Below are positions 39,230 to 47,241 of a stretch of DNA of 64,000 bases, one piece after another. The position numbers and the translations under genes are program-made. Source of the DNA: Nonomuraea rhodomycinica (GTDB lineage: Bacteria; Actinomycetota; Actinomycetes; Streptosporangiales; Streptosporangiaceae); the NCBI RefSeq assembly GCF_013363995.1, contig NZ_JABWGO010000004.1:1-64000 (forward strand). Reading direction: 5' to 3'. The notes beneath the pieces were generated by a model. The model searched no databases, had not been told where the DNA came from, and saw only the letters and a list, made by a program, of their open reading frames with translations. Position 1 is the stretch's first letter. Every line of letters starts with the position of its first letter.

Positions 39230-40672
39230 ATGACTGTCTCGCCCCCGGTCCCGATCGGCGACTCCACAGACTCCCTGCTCGACGGCCGGGCACCGCAGGT
39301 ACGGCTGGGACGGCTGCTCGACCCCGGCTCGGCCGTGCCGCTCCACGACGACGACGGCAGCGGCGTCCAGGCCGTCCACGGCCTGATCGACGGGCTGCCG
39401 GCCGTGGCCTACTGCACCGACGCCCGGCTGATGGGCGGCTCGCTCGGCGCGGCGGGGGCGCGGCGCGTCGCCGAGGCCATCGACACGGCCGTCCTGCACG
39501 GCTGCCCCGTGATCGGCCTGTGGCACTCGGGCGGCGCCCGGCTCGCCGACGGCGTCGAGTCGATGGACGGCGTGGGCCGGATGTTCGCCGCGATGACGCT
39601 GGCCTCCGGCGTGGTGCCGCAGATCTCGGTCGTGCTCGGCCCCGCGGCCGGGGCCGCCGCCTACGGGCCCGCCCTCACCGACGTCGTCATCATGGCGGAG
39701 GACGCCCGGATCTTCGTGACCGGGCCGGACATCGTGCGCAGCGTCACCGGCGAGCAGATCGACATGGCCGGGCTCGGCGGCCCCGGCACCCACGGCCCCA
39801 GGTCGGGCGTCGCGCACCTCACGGTCGAGGACGAGGACGAGGCGTACGCGCGGGCGCGCCGCCTGGCCGCCTTCTTCAGCCGGCCGGGCACGTTCGACCC
39901 GACCGCCCCGGCCTCGCCGGTGCCGGATCCGCGGGTGCTGCTGCCGCAGTCGCCGCGCCGCGCGTACGACGTGCGCCCGCTCGTGCACGCCCTGCTCGAC
40001 CGCGACGCGGGCGGGCCCGTCTTCGAGGAGCTCCAGCCGCGCTGGGCGGCCAACGTCCTGACCGGGCTCGGCCGGCTCGCCGGCCGGACCGTCGGCGTGC
40101 TGGCCAACAACCCCATCCGCAAGGGCGGCTGCCTCGACTCGCTGTCGGCCGAGAAGAGCGCCCGGTTCGTGCGCATGTGCGACTCCCACGGCGTCCCGCT
40201 CGTCGTGCTGGTGGACGTCCCCGGCTACCTGCCGGGCGTCGACCAGGAATGGGGCGGCGTCGTACGGCGCGGCGCCAAGCTGCTGCACGCCTTCGCCGAG
40301 TCCGTCGTGCCCCGCGTCACGCTGATCACCCGCAAGGCGTACGGCGGCGCCTACATCGCGATGAACTCCCGCTCGCTCGGCGCCACCGCGGTCTTCGCCT
40401 GGCCGGGCGCCGAGGTGGCGGTCATGGGCGCCGAGTCGGCCGTCGGCGTCCTGCACCGCAAGCGGCTGGCCGCCGCGCCGGAGCACGAGCGCGAGGCGCT
40501 GCGCGCCGTCCTCACCGAGGAGCACCGCCGGATCGCGGGCGGCGTGGAGCGGGCGACGGCGCTGGGCGTGGTCGACGAGGTCATCGCGCCGGAGACCACG
40601 CGCGTCCGGCTCGCCGAGGCGCTCGCCCGCGCGCCGCGGGCCCGGGGGCGCCACTCCAACATCCCCTTGTGA
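39230..40672 (+). CDS. Acyl-CoA carboxylase beta (carboxyltransferase) subunit
   Basis: A 480-residue biotin-dependent carboxyltransferase of the AccD/PccB type. The two crotonase-like halves are clear: the first with L-W-H-S-G-G-A-R and G-P-A-A-G-A-A-A-Y-G-P-A (oxyanion hole), the second with V-L-V-D-V-P-G-Y-L-P-G and R-K-A-Y-G-G-A-Y-I-A-M. It would carboxylate acetyl- or propionyl-CoA to malonyl- or methylmalonyl-CoA with a biotinylated alpha subunit encoded elsewhere. It is slightly shorter than primary-metabolic PccB (about 530). Start ATG 39230 has GGAGGA. The following DUF5988 gene replaces the epsilon subunit often found at this place. Supply of extender units for the cluster is the likely job. 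Confidence 0.9.
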   Translation: MTVSPPVPIGDSTDSLLDGRAPQVRLGRLLDPGSAVPLHDDDGSGVQAVHGLIDGLPAVAYCTDARLMGGSLGAAGARRVAEAIDTAVLHGCPVIGLWHSGGARLADGVESMDGVGRMFAAMTLASGVVPQISVVLGPAAGAAAYGPALTDVVIMAEDARIFVTGPDIVRSVTGEQIDMAGLGGPGTHGPRSGVAHLTVEDEDEAYARARRLAAFFSRPGTFDPTAPASPVPDPRVLLPQSPRRAYDVRPLVHALLDRDAGGPVFEELQPRWAANVLTGLGRLAGRTVGVLANNPIRKGGCLDSLSAEKSARFVRMCDSHGVPLVVLVDVPGYLPGVDQEWGGVVRRGAKLLHAFAESVVPRVTLITRKAYGGAYIAMNSRSLGATAVFAWPGAEVAVMGAESAVGVLHRKRLAAAPEHEREALRAVLTEEHRRIAGGVERATALGVVDEVIAPETTRVRLAEALARAPRARGRHSNIPL

Positions 40673-40697
40673 ACCCTGCCGTCCACCAGGAGGCACC

Positions 40698-40922
40698 ATG
40701 TCCCACACCGCGTCCCAGCAGATCACCGCCGTCCTCGTCGGCGGGCCCGACCACCTGCCGGTGGACCGGCGCGTCCAGCGGATCAGCGCCGGCACCGACA
40801 CGCTCAAGCTGCCGCACGGCGCCGGCTACGAGCACTTCCGGCACCACGGCGAGAGCACCACGCTCGACGGCGCCCACGCCCTGGTCTTCCAGTGGGTCAT
40901 GCACACGGCCATCGCCGAGTGA
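40698..40922 (+). CDS. DUF5988 family small protein
   Basis: A 74-residue acidic-to-neutral protein with the A-V-L-V-G-G-P-D-H-L-P opening and the G-Y-E-H-F block near 43-47 that I associate with DUF5988, small proteins found in actinobacterial polyketide and other metabolite clusters. It has no signal peptide or metal motif. The gene starts 25 bp after the carboxyltransferase with AGGAGG upstream, so they form an operon closed by a terminator. A role as small accessory subunit of the carboxylase is possible but only inferred from position. Confidence 0.75.
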   Translation: MSHTASQQITAVLVGGPDHLPVDRRVQRISAGTDTLKLPHGAGYEHFRHHGESTTLDGAHALVFQWVMHTAIAE

Positions 40923-40928
40923 CGCCGA

Positions 40929-40959
40929 CGCCCCGCCGGGCGATCCTCCCGGCGGGGCG
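40929..40959. terminator. Bidirectional terminator between DUF5988 and LAL regulator genes
   Basis: Perfect 12-base stem: CGCCCCGCCGGG (40929-40940), 7-base loop, CCCGGCGGGGCG (40948-40959), between convergent stops at 40922 and 40969. Confidence 0.85.
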
Positions 40960-40968
40960 CCGGCGCGT

Positions 40969-43848
40969 TCAGACCTGACGGCTCATCAGGTCGGCCGGCA
41001 GCTCGGTCCGGCGGGTGACGTTGAGCTTGCGGTAGATCCGGGTCAGGTGCTGCTCCACCGTGCTGACCGTGATGAACAGCTTGCCGGAGATCTCCCGGTT
41101 GGAGTAGCCGTCGGCCGCCAGCGCGGCGACCCGCCGCTCGGCGTCGCTGAGCACGGGCCGCAGCCCGGCCGGCTCGGCCTCGCCCCCGCCGCCGTCCTGC
41201 CCGGGCTCGAGGTCCGGGTCGAGCACCGTGATCTGGCACTCGTCGGCCAGGGCGCGCGCCCGGCGCCCCACCATCCACGCGCGCCGGAACTCGCCCATCG
41301 CCCGGTACGCCTCCGTGAGGTCGCCCAGGGTCCTGGCCAGCTCGTACCGGTCGCCGCTCGACTGGAGCAGCTCGGCCGACTGGCGCAGCACCATGACCCG
41401 GTGGCGCGGCTCGCCGGTGGCGGCCAGCAGCCGGAGCCCGGCCCCGTGGACCCGGGTGGAGCGGCGGTCGCAGCGGGCGAGCTGGTCCTCGACGAGCAGC
41501 CGCGCCTCCTCCGGCTCCTCCAGCACGACCAGCGTCTCGGCCACGTCCAGCCGCCACGCGATGAACCCCGGCGCGTCCAGGCCCCACGCCCTCATGAGCT
41601 CGCCGCACAGCCGCAGGTCGCGCAGCGCCTGCCGGGGCTGGCCGGCCATCAGGTGGAAGCGGCCCCGGCCGTACAGGTAGTGCAGGCCGAAGCGCGTCTC
41701 CAGCATCGCCTCCGGAACCGGCCGGTCGGCCTGGGGCAGGAACTCCTCGAAGCGGCCCATGGCCGCGCCCGCCAGCAGCAGGCTGCCGAGCGGCCCGCCG
41801 ACGGCCACGCCCCAGCTCGCCGGCGGGATGATCTCCAGGGCGCGGCGCGCGTCGGCCACGGCGCCCGCGAGGTCGCCCCGCCGCAGGTGGATCTCCGCGC
41901 GGATCGCCGACAGCCGCGCCTGGCGGCTGGGGGCGTGGCGGGAGGCGGCCTCGGCGATGAACGCGTCGCACCACGGCGCGGCCCGGTCCGCCCGGCCCGT
42001 GTAGGTGAGGGTGAGCAGCGCGCTCTCGACGGTGTCCATGGACATCTCGTCCAGGCGGCAGCCGCGCAGCACCCGCTCGGCGGTGGCCGCCGGCTCGTCG
42101 GGGCACTCGCCGGCCAGCGCGCGGGCCAGCGCCCCCGCCGACTCCAGGCGGCGGCCCACGGTGAGCGAGTGCGCCGCGCCGCTGGCCTGCTCCTCGCTGA
42201 GCACCGGCAGATGGGACAGGAACGACGGGTAGCTGCTGCGGAACCAGGCGCGCGCCGCGGCCAGCTCGGCCACCGTCTCGCGGTCCGGTTCCCCGAGCTC
42301 GGCGAGCCGGGCCAGGACGTCCTTGGCATCGGCGTCGTGCCCGTGCCACAGCAGCGCCTTGGCCAGCACCACGGCGTCGCCGCCGCCCAGGTTGCCGTTG
42401 CGCAGGGCGGTGGTCAGCTCGGCGAGGTGACCGGCGGGGGTGCTCGGGTTGATACGCCACTTGGCGCGTACCAGCGTGGTGGTGATCCGGGCGCGGCGCC
42501 GCTCGTCGGCGCACGCCTGCCAGGCCAGCTTGAGGTACTCGATGGCGGGCTCCACGTCGCCGTCGCGCAGCGCCTGCTCGGCGGCCTCCTCCAGCACGGG
42601 CAGCGCCCACGGCCGGCCGGCGTGGCCCGCCTGGAGCAGGTGCTCGGCCACGACCGCCACGGGTGCGCCGTCGTGGTAGGCCAGCTCGGCGGCGCCGCGG
42701 TGCAGGCGGGCGCGCTCGGCGCCGTCCAGCCCGGCCAGCACCGCGCTCCGCGCCGCCTCGTGACGGAACCGGCCGCCGTCGAGCAGCCCCGCCCCGGTCA
42801 GCGCCTGCTCGGCCCGCGCCGCGTCGGCCTGCCCGTGGAGCCGGTCCGGCTCGCCCGCGTGCGTCCGGTCCGCGTGCGTCCGGTCCGCGTGCGTCCAGGC
42901 CTCGTGCGTCCGGGTCTCGTGCGTCCGGGCCGGCTGACCCCCGTACAGCCGGTCAGGGTCGCCGTCGTCCGTCCCGGCCCGGCCGAGCAGGCGGGCCGCC
43001 GCGGACGTGGTGCCCGTGACGGCCAGCGCGCGGGCCATGACCAGCGCCTCCGGCCCGGCGCGGTGCAGGCAGGCGACCACGGCCTCGCCGTAGCGCTCGC
43101 CCGGGGCACCGCTCTCCTGGAGGTCCTCCAGCGCCGCGTCCACGAGGAGCCGGTTGCCGCCGCTCACCTCGTGGCAGCGCGCCGCGTGCCGGGCCGCCGC
43201 CTCCTCGCCCGCCAGCAGCGTCACCCGCTCGGCCACGCCCTGCCGCGAGAGGTGGCCGAGCCGCACCTGCCGGCAGTGCGGCTGGCGCAGCACCTCGGTG
43301 TGCAGGAGGTTCGGCGGGTGCCCCTGGTGGCCCGGCGTGCCGAGGACCAGCATGATCCGCGCGTACTTCACCCGGCGCGCCAGGTAGGCCAGGCAGAGCT
43401 GCGAGGCGCGGTCGGCGTGGTGCATGTCGTCCACCGCGACCACCAGCGGGCAGCGCTCCGCCAGCTCCAGCAGGACCGTGCAGAGCGCGTCCACGATCTG
43501 GACGTCCACGTGCTCGATGGCGTCGGCGCGCGGGTCGCTCGCGAGGTGCGTGCGCGCGCCCTCGTGCAGCAGGCTGAGCGTGGTGGCCCGGTGCTCCTCG
43601 GTCATCGGGGCGTTGTGCAGGAGCTGCGCCAGCACCCCCAGGGGCAGGTCCCGCTCGGCGCGCGAACCCATGGCGCTCAGCGGGAGCGCGCCGTGCTCGA
43701 ACGCCTCGTCGGCGAAGCCGTACAGCAGCCGGCTCTTGCCGGTGGCGATGGCGCCCGTGACGACGGCGATCCGCCCCCGGCCGGCCACCGCCTCCTCCAG
43801 CAGACCGTGCAGCAGGGATGTCGCCCGCCGCTCGTCGTCCACGGCCAT
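40969..43848 (-). CDS. Large ATP-binding LuxR-family (LAL) transcriptional activator
   Basis: A 959-residue LAL regulator of the type that activates polyketide and other metabolite clusters. The N-terminal ATPase has Walker A G-A-I-A-T-G-K-S (about 32-39) and Walker B P-L-V-V-A-V-D-D-M-H (about 134-143). A long TPR-like helical region follows. The C-terminal LuxR HTH (about 895-955) reads L-S-D-A-E-R-R-V-A-A-L...N-R-E-I-S...S-T-V-E-Q-H-L-T-R-I-Y-R-K-L-N-V. Start ATG 43848 has GAGGAGGG. An in-frame 15-bp minisatellite at 42856-42930 inserts a repeated R-T-H-A-D-type segment near residue 310. It follows the LeuA-type gene by 44 bp and is probably in the same transcript. Confidence 0.93.
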   Translation of the reverse strand: MAVDDERRATSLLHGLLEEAVAGRGRIAVVTGAIATGKSRLLYGFADEAFEHGALPLSAMGSRAERDLPLGVLAQLLHNAPMTEEHRATTLSLLHEGARTHLASDPRADAIEHVDVQIVDALCTVLLELAERCPLVVAVDDMHHADRASQLCLAYLARRVKYARIMLVLGTPGHQGHPPNLLHTEVLRQPHCRQVRLGHLSRQGVAERVTLLAGEEAAARHAARCHEVSGGNRLLVDAALEDLQESGAPGERYGEAVVACLHRAGPEALVMARALAVTGTTSAAARLLGRAGTDDGDPDRLYGGQPARTHETRTHEAWTHADRTHADRTHAGEPDRLHGQADAARAEQALTGAGLLDGGRFRHEAARSAVLAGLDGAERARLHRGAAELAYHDGAPVAVVAEHLLQAGHAGRPWALPVLEEAAEQALRDGDVEPAIEYLKLAWQACADERRRARITTTLVRAKWRINPSTPAGHLAELTTALRNGNLGGGDAVVLAKALLWHGHDADAKDVLARLAELGEPDRETVAELAAARAWFRSSYPSFLSHLPVLSEEQASGAAHSLTVGRRLESAGALARALAGECPDEPAATAERVLRGCRLDEMSMDTVESALLTLTYTGRADRAAPWCDAFIAEAASRHAPSRQARLSAIRAEIHLRRGDLAGAVADARRALEIIPPASWGVAVGGPLGSLLLAGAAMGRFEEFLPQADRPVPEAMLETRFGLHYLYGRGRFHLMAGQPRQALRDLRLCGELMRAWGLDAPGFIAWRLDVAETLVVLEEPEEARLLVEDQLARCDRRSTRVHGAGLRLLAATGEPRHRVMVLRQSAELLQSSGDRYELARTLGDLTEAYRAMGEFRRAWMVGRRARALADECQITVLDPDLEPGQDGGGGEAEPAGLRPVLSDAERRVAALAADGYSNREISGKLFITVSTVEQHLTRIYRKLNVTRRTELPADLMSRQV
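42856..42930. repeat. 15-bp in-frame minisatellite, five copies
   Basis: Five head-to-tail units starting at 42856, 42871, 42886, 42901 and 42916; the first two are identical (CGCGTGCGTCCGGTC), the others differ at 2-4 positions. On the minus strand each unit encodes five residues around T-H. The unit length keeps the reading frame, so copy number can change without breaking the LAL gene. Confidence 0.85.
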
Positions 43849-43892
43849 GATGGCCCTCCTCGGGTGTCGTCGGTGGTGATGGCCCGTGCCGG

Positions 43893-45713
43893 TCAGTGGC
43901 CCGCGCGTTCGAGGGGGCGCCGCCGCGCGGAGCAGCCCGGGCGGCCGGACGCCGCCGCGTGCGGCTGCGCCGGGAGGGCCCGCTCATGGAAAGCGCTGTC
44001 CGGTACGGCACGGCCTTCGGCGGCGGGGACCAGCCGGGCGCACGCGGCGCGGACCGCGGCGTACGCGGCGGCGGGCACGTCGCGGCCGATGCCGGCGCCC
44101 CACGCCGCGGCCGGGCCGGAGCCGCACTCGGCGTAGATGACGACCTCCTCCGGCGACCGGTCGCCCAGCGCGGGACGGTCGGGCGTCATCCGGCGGTCGT
44201 CCAGCGCCGGCGCGGTGCGGTGGACCGCGCGGACGTCGATGCCCCACGGCGCGAGCACCGCCCCGATCGTGCGGACCGCGTCCGCGCGCGCCCCGCTGAC
44301 CTCGAACCCGCCGTCGACGTACAGCGTCGTCGTCACGGGCGCGCCGCCCGGCGGGAGGGGCTCGGCCGGGTCGCCGCGGTGGAGGTACTCCTCCTCGAAC
44401 AGTGCGCCGATCCGGCTCGGCGACAGCTCGCCGCCCTCCGCGTCGGCCCGCGCCTGGACCCTTCCCGCCAGGTCGGCCTGCAGGCCGCGGGGCAGGTTGA
44501 GGCCGTGCCAGGCGCTCATCACGTACGCCACGCCGCCCTTGCCGGACTGGCTGTTGATCCGCACGACCGCCTCGTACGTGCGCCCCACGTCGGCCGGGTC
44601 CACCGGCAGGTACGGCACCCGCCAGGGCAGGTCGGCGGCGCTCACGCCGTCACCGGCGGCGCGGCGTTCGAGGTCCTCGAAGCCCTTGTTGATGGCGTCC
44701 TGGTGCGAGCCGGAGAAGGCGGTGTAGACGAGGTCGCCGCCGTAGGGGTGGCGCGGGTGGACGGGGAGCTGGTTGCACTGCTCGACGGTGCGCCGGACGG
44801 CGTTGATGTCGGAGAAGTCGATGCCCGGGTCGACGCCGTGGGAGTACAGGTTCATGCCGAGCGTGACCAGGCAGACGTTGCCCGCCCGCTCGCCGTTGCC
44901 GAACAGGCAGCCCTCGATCCGCTCGGCGCCGGCGAGCAGGGCCAGCTCGGCGGAGGCGACGCCGGTGCCGCGGTCGTTGTGCGGGTGGATCGACAGGCAC
45001 ACGTGCTCGCGGCGCGACAGGTGCCGGCCGAGCCACTCGATCTGGTCGGCGAAGACGTTCGGCAGGGACCGCTCGACCGTGGTGGGGAAGTTGAGGATGA
45101 TGCCGCGCCCCGGTCCGGGCTGCCAGACGTCCATGACCGCCTCGCAGACCTCCAGCGAGAAGTCCAGCTCGGTCTCGTTGAACAGCTCGGGGGAGTACTG
45201 GTAGCCGAGGTCGCAGTCGCGCAGCGTCCGGTCGGCGTGCTCCATCATCACCCGCGTGGCCCGGACCGCGAGCTCCTTGCAGCCGGTCCGGTCGAGGTCG
45301 AAGACCACCTCGCGGAACAGCGGCGACGTCGCGTTGTAGATGTGGATCATGGCGCGCGGCGCGCCCCTGAGGCAGTCGAGCGTGGCCCTGATCAGCTCCT
45401 CGCGGGCCTGGGTGAGCACGGTGATCCGCACGTCGTCGGGGATGCGGTCCTGCTCGATGAGCCGGCGGACGAAGTCGTGGTCGTCCTGGCTGGCCACCGG
45501 GAAGCCGACCTCGATCTCCTTGTAGCCCATGGACACGAGCAGGTCGAACATCATGAGCTTGCGGTCGGGGCTCATCGGCCGGGCCAGCGACTGGTTGCCG
45601 TCGCGCAGGTCGGTGGACAGCCAGCGCGGCGGCGAGGTGATGCGCCGGCTCGGCCAGGTGCGGTCGGTGAGGTCGAGAGGGGTGAATCCGGTATAGCGTT
45701 CGGCACCCTGCAT
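43893..45713 (-). CDS. 2-isopropylmalate synthase-type enzyme (LeuA family)
   Basis: A 606-residue enzyme of the alpha-isopropylmalate/homocitrate synthase family, which condenses acetyl-CoA with a 2-keto acid. The HMGL-like barrel has S-T-D-L-R-D-G-N-Q-S-L (near 30-40) and metal His in S-I-H-P-H-N-D-R-G-T-G (near 240); the linker and C-terminal allosteric LeuA domain follow. The last 40 residues are Ala/Arg/Pro-rich and unlike normal LeuA. Start ATG 45713 has GGAAAGGA. In front of a pathway activator inside a metabolite cluster, it may be a paralogue that makes a branched or extended precursor, or a feedback-altered LeuA boosting leucine/isovaleryl supply. Primary LeuA cannot be ruled out. 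Confidence 0.88.
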   Translation of the reverse strand: MQGAERYTGFTPLDLTDRTWPSRRITSPPRWLSTDLRDGNQSLARPMSPDRKLMMFDLLVSMGYKEIEVGFPVASQDDHDFVRRLIEQDRIPDDVRITVLTQAREELIRATLDCLRGAPRAMIHIYNATSPLFREVVFDLDRTGCKELAVRATRVMMEHADRTLRDCDLGYQYSPELFNETELDFSLEVCEAVMDVWQPGPGRGIILNFPTTVERSLPNVFADQIEWLGRHLSRREHVCLSIHPHNDRGTGVASAELALLAGAERIEGCLFGNGERAGNVCLVTLGMNLYSHGVDPGIDFSDINAVRRTVEQCNQLPVHPRHPYGGDLVYTAFSGSHQDAINKGFEDLERRAAGDGVSAADLPWRVPYLPVDPADVGRTYEAVVRINSQSGKGGVAYVMSAWHGLNLPRGLQADLAGRVQARADAEGGELSPSRIGALFEEEYLHRGDPAEPLPPGGAPVTTTLYVDGGFEVSGARADAVRTIGAVLAPWGIDVRAVHRTAPALDDRRMTPDRPALGDRSPEEVVIYAECGSGPAAAWGAGIGRDVPAAAYAAVRAACARLVPAAEGRAVPDSAFHERALPAQPHAAASGRPGCSARRRPLERAGH

Positions 45714-45823
45714 CGTCGGATTTCCTTTCCGGGGACACGGCTTCGCCAGGAGGATCACAACGGTGGAATCGCGGCGCGGTCAGCGGGTCTTCCGCTTTCG
45801 CCGGCCCCGGGGTTAGAGTGCGA

Positions 45824-45910
45824 ATTCCGGAATACTAGGGTGGGCACGAACATTCTGCTGGGGAGGGCCGGTCATAATCTCGGTGCGATGGCCCTGAAGC
45901 TATAGGGGTC
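45824..45910. promoter_or_regulatory. Promoter-like region between LeuA-type and UbiA genes
   Basis: This part of the 342-bp divergent gap is AT-richer than average. It contains the 10-bp palindrome ATTCCGGAAT (45824-45833), CTAGGGTGGG just after it, and TAGGGGTC at 45903-45910. These may be regulator sites for one or both divergent genes. No gene is supported in the gap. Confidence 0.4.
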
Positions 45911-45960
45911 GCCGGGGCCCGGCAAGACGGTGGACCAGGAGTTCAGGGGCGGATATCCAG

Positions 45961-46018
45961 GGGAGTACACCCGGGTATCGAAAGGCGCACCCCCGGCTAC
46001 ACCTTTCGGGTTACTCCC
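45961..46018. promoter_or_regulatory. Nested inverted repeats upstream of the UbiA gene
   Basis: Outer arms GGGAGTA (45961-45967) and TACTCCC (46012-46018) enclose inner arms CGAAAGG (45979-45985) and CCTTTCG (46002-46008). The two pairs would form one imperfect stem with an asymmetric internal loop, ending 37 bp before the UbiA start. It could be a leader-RNA structure or a two-dimer operator; the sequence does not decide. Confidence 0.4.
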
Positions 46019-46055
46019 TTAACCGGGCCCCGGTCCCGAGGTCACAATCCGGGCT

Positions 46056-47171
46056 ATGGCCGCTTCCTGGACATCCCCGGCCCCTCGTTCCCCTCTCTTT
46101 CTCGCCGCCTTGCGCGTGCCGCTGCTGTGCGTCGCCGAGGCCCGTCCCGGGGTGCTCGCCGTGTCGGCGCTGCGCTATCTGGCGGGGGTGGCGCTCGTGC
46201 TGCCCGCCGTGCCGGACCCCGATCCGCTGAAGGTCCTGCGGGGCGGGCTCGCGTGGGTCCTGTCCATCTTCGCCGTCTACCTGTTCAACGGGGTCACGGA
46301 CGTGGCCGAGGACCGGATCAACGGGTCCGGCCGGCCGATCGCGCGCGGGCGGCTCGCCCCGCGGACCGCCGGTGTGGTGGCCGTGGCGGCGGGGGCGGCG
46401 TCGCTCGTGGCGACCGCCGGGCTGCCGCACGCCATGGTGTGGATCATCGCGGCCAACCTCGTGCTGGGCTTCCTGTACTCGGGGCCGCCGTGGCCGCTGA
46501 AGGACAGCTGCGGCGGCACGGTCGTGGTGCTGTGCCTGTCGGGGCTGCTGTCCTACCTGGCGGGGGCCGTGGTGGCGGACTCGGCCGCGATCGGGCTGGT
46601 GGCGGACCCGGCCACGGTCGGGCTGGTGGCGGACCCGGCCACGGTCGGGCTGGTGGCGGATTCCGTCACGGAGCAGCTCGTGGCGGGTGCCGTGGCGGTG
46701 GGGCCGGTCACGGTCCAGCTCGTCGTGTTCGCCGGGGCGGCCACGTGCTGGATGGTGCTCGTGGGGGTGCCGGCCAAGGACCTGTCGGACATCCCGGGTG
46801 ACGCGGCGGCGGGGCGGCGTACGCTCGGGGTGCTCCTCGGCGAGCGGCGCGCGCGTCGGGTGATGGTGGCCGCGGCGGTCGGGGTGCTGGCCGCGTTCGG
46901 GCTCGCGGTGGCGCTCCTGCGGGTGCCTCTGACGGCGGTGCTCGCGGTCATGGCGGTCGGGGTCGTGGCGGTGGTCCTGGCCGGAAGGATGACCGGAACT
47001 CAGGCCGGATCCGAGGCGGGATCTGGGACCGGATCTGACGCCGGAACACTTGCTGCGGGAAAGCGTACAGGTAGTGCCGGTCGTGGCGTCCGCCGCCGCC
47101 CTTACCGGGCATTCATGTTAACGCAGCATCTACTCCACATTACCCCTCTTCTGACTAATATATGGCCATAA
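46056..47171 (+). CDS. UbiA-family prenyltransferase with internal 27-bp repeats
   Basis: A 371-residue integral membrane prenyltransferase with about eight hydrophobic segments. The first Asp-rich motif is N-G-V-T-D-V-A-E-D (about 79-87), followed by G-R-P-I-A-R-G; the second is D-L-S-D-I-P-G-D (about 242-249). Both bind the diphosphate through Mg. Between them is an unusual insertion of three 9-residue repeats (V/I-G-L-V-A-D-P-A-T) around 178-205. The C-terminal 60 residues are Gly/Ser/Arg-rich and end in an AT-rich stretch. In this cluster it may prenylate an aromatic intermediate or make a cyclic terpene; a role in quinone synthesis is the alternative. The start ATG 46056 has only a distant GAGG. 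Confidence 0.85.
   Translation: MAASWTSPAPRSPLFLAALRVPLLCVAEARPGVLAVSALRYLAGVALVLPAVPDPDPLKVLRGGLAWVLSIFAVYLFNGVTDVAEDRINGSGRPIARGRLAPRTAGVVAVAAGAASLVATAGLPHAMVWIIAANLVLGFLYSGPPWPLKDSCGGTVVVLCLSGLLSYLAGAVVADSAAIGLVADPATVGLVADPATVGLVADSVTEQLVAGAVAVGPVTVQLVVFAGAATCWMVLVGVPAKDLSDIPGDAAAGRRTLGVLLGERRARRVMVAAAVGVLAAFGLAVALLRVPLTAVLAVMAVGVVAVVLAGRMTGTQAGSEAGSGTGSDAGTLAAGKRTGSAGRGVRRRPYRAFMLTQHLLHITPLLTNIWP
46591..46671. repeat. 27-bp in-frame tandem repeat, three copies
   Basis: Units start at 46591, 46618 and 46645. The first two are identical over 27 bases (beginning TCGGGCTGGTGGCGGACC); the third differs near its end. They encode the nonapeptide repeat of the UbiA protein and look like a recent duplication. 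Confidence 0.85.
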
Positions 47172-47241
47172 GTGTTGCATTAGTGTGCCCGCTGCGCGAT
47201 GCTAGGCTCACTCGTGCACTCCCCATGGCGGAGGGTGGACC

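Noticed and set aside
34814..40807. A continuous 1997-codon frame on the minus strand across SMP-30, GH92 and carboxyltransferase genes
   Set aside because: It is antisense or out of frame to three well-supported genes, its translation is Arg/Gly/Ala-rich low-complexity sequence with no domain, and such stop-free frames are expected in very GC-rich DNA.
42856..42930. CRISPR-like array from the regularly spaced 15-bp units
   Set aside because: Units are contiguous without spacers, in frame inside a regulator gene, and far too short for CRISPR repeats.
39064..44136. A 1690-codon plus-strand frame over the carboxyltransferase and LAL genes
   Set aside because: Same reason: it shadows clear genes with known motifs and shows no recognisable protein family or internal start with a ribosome site.
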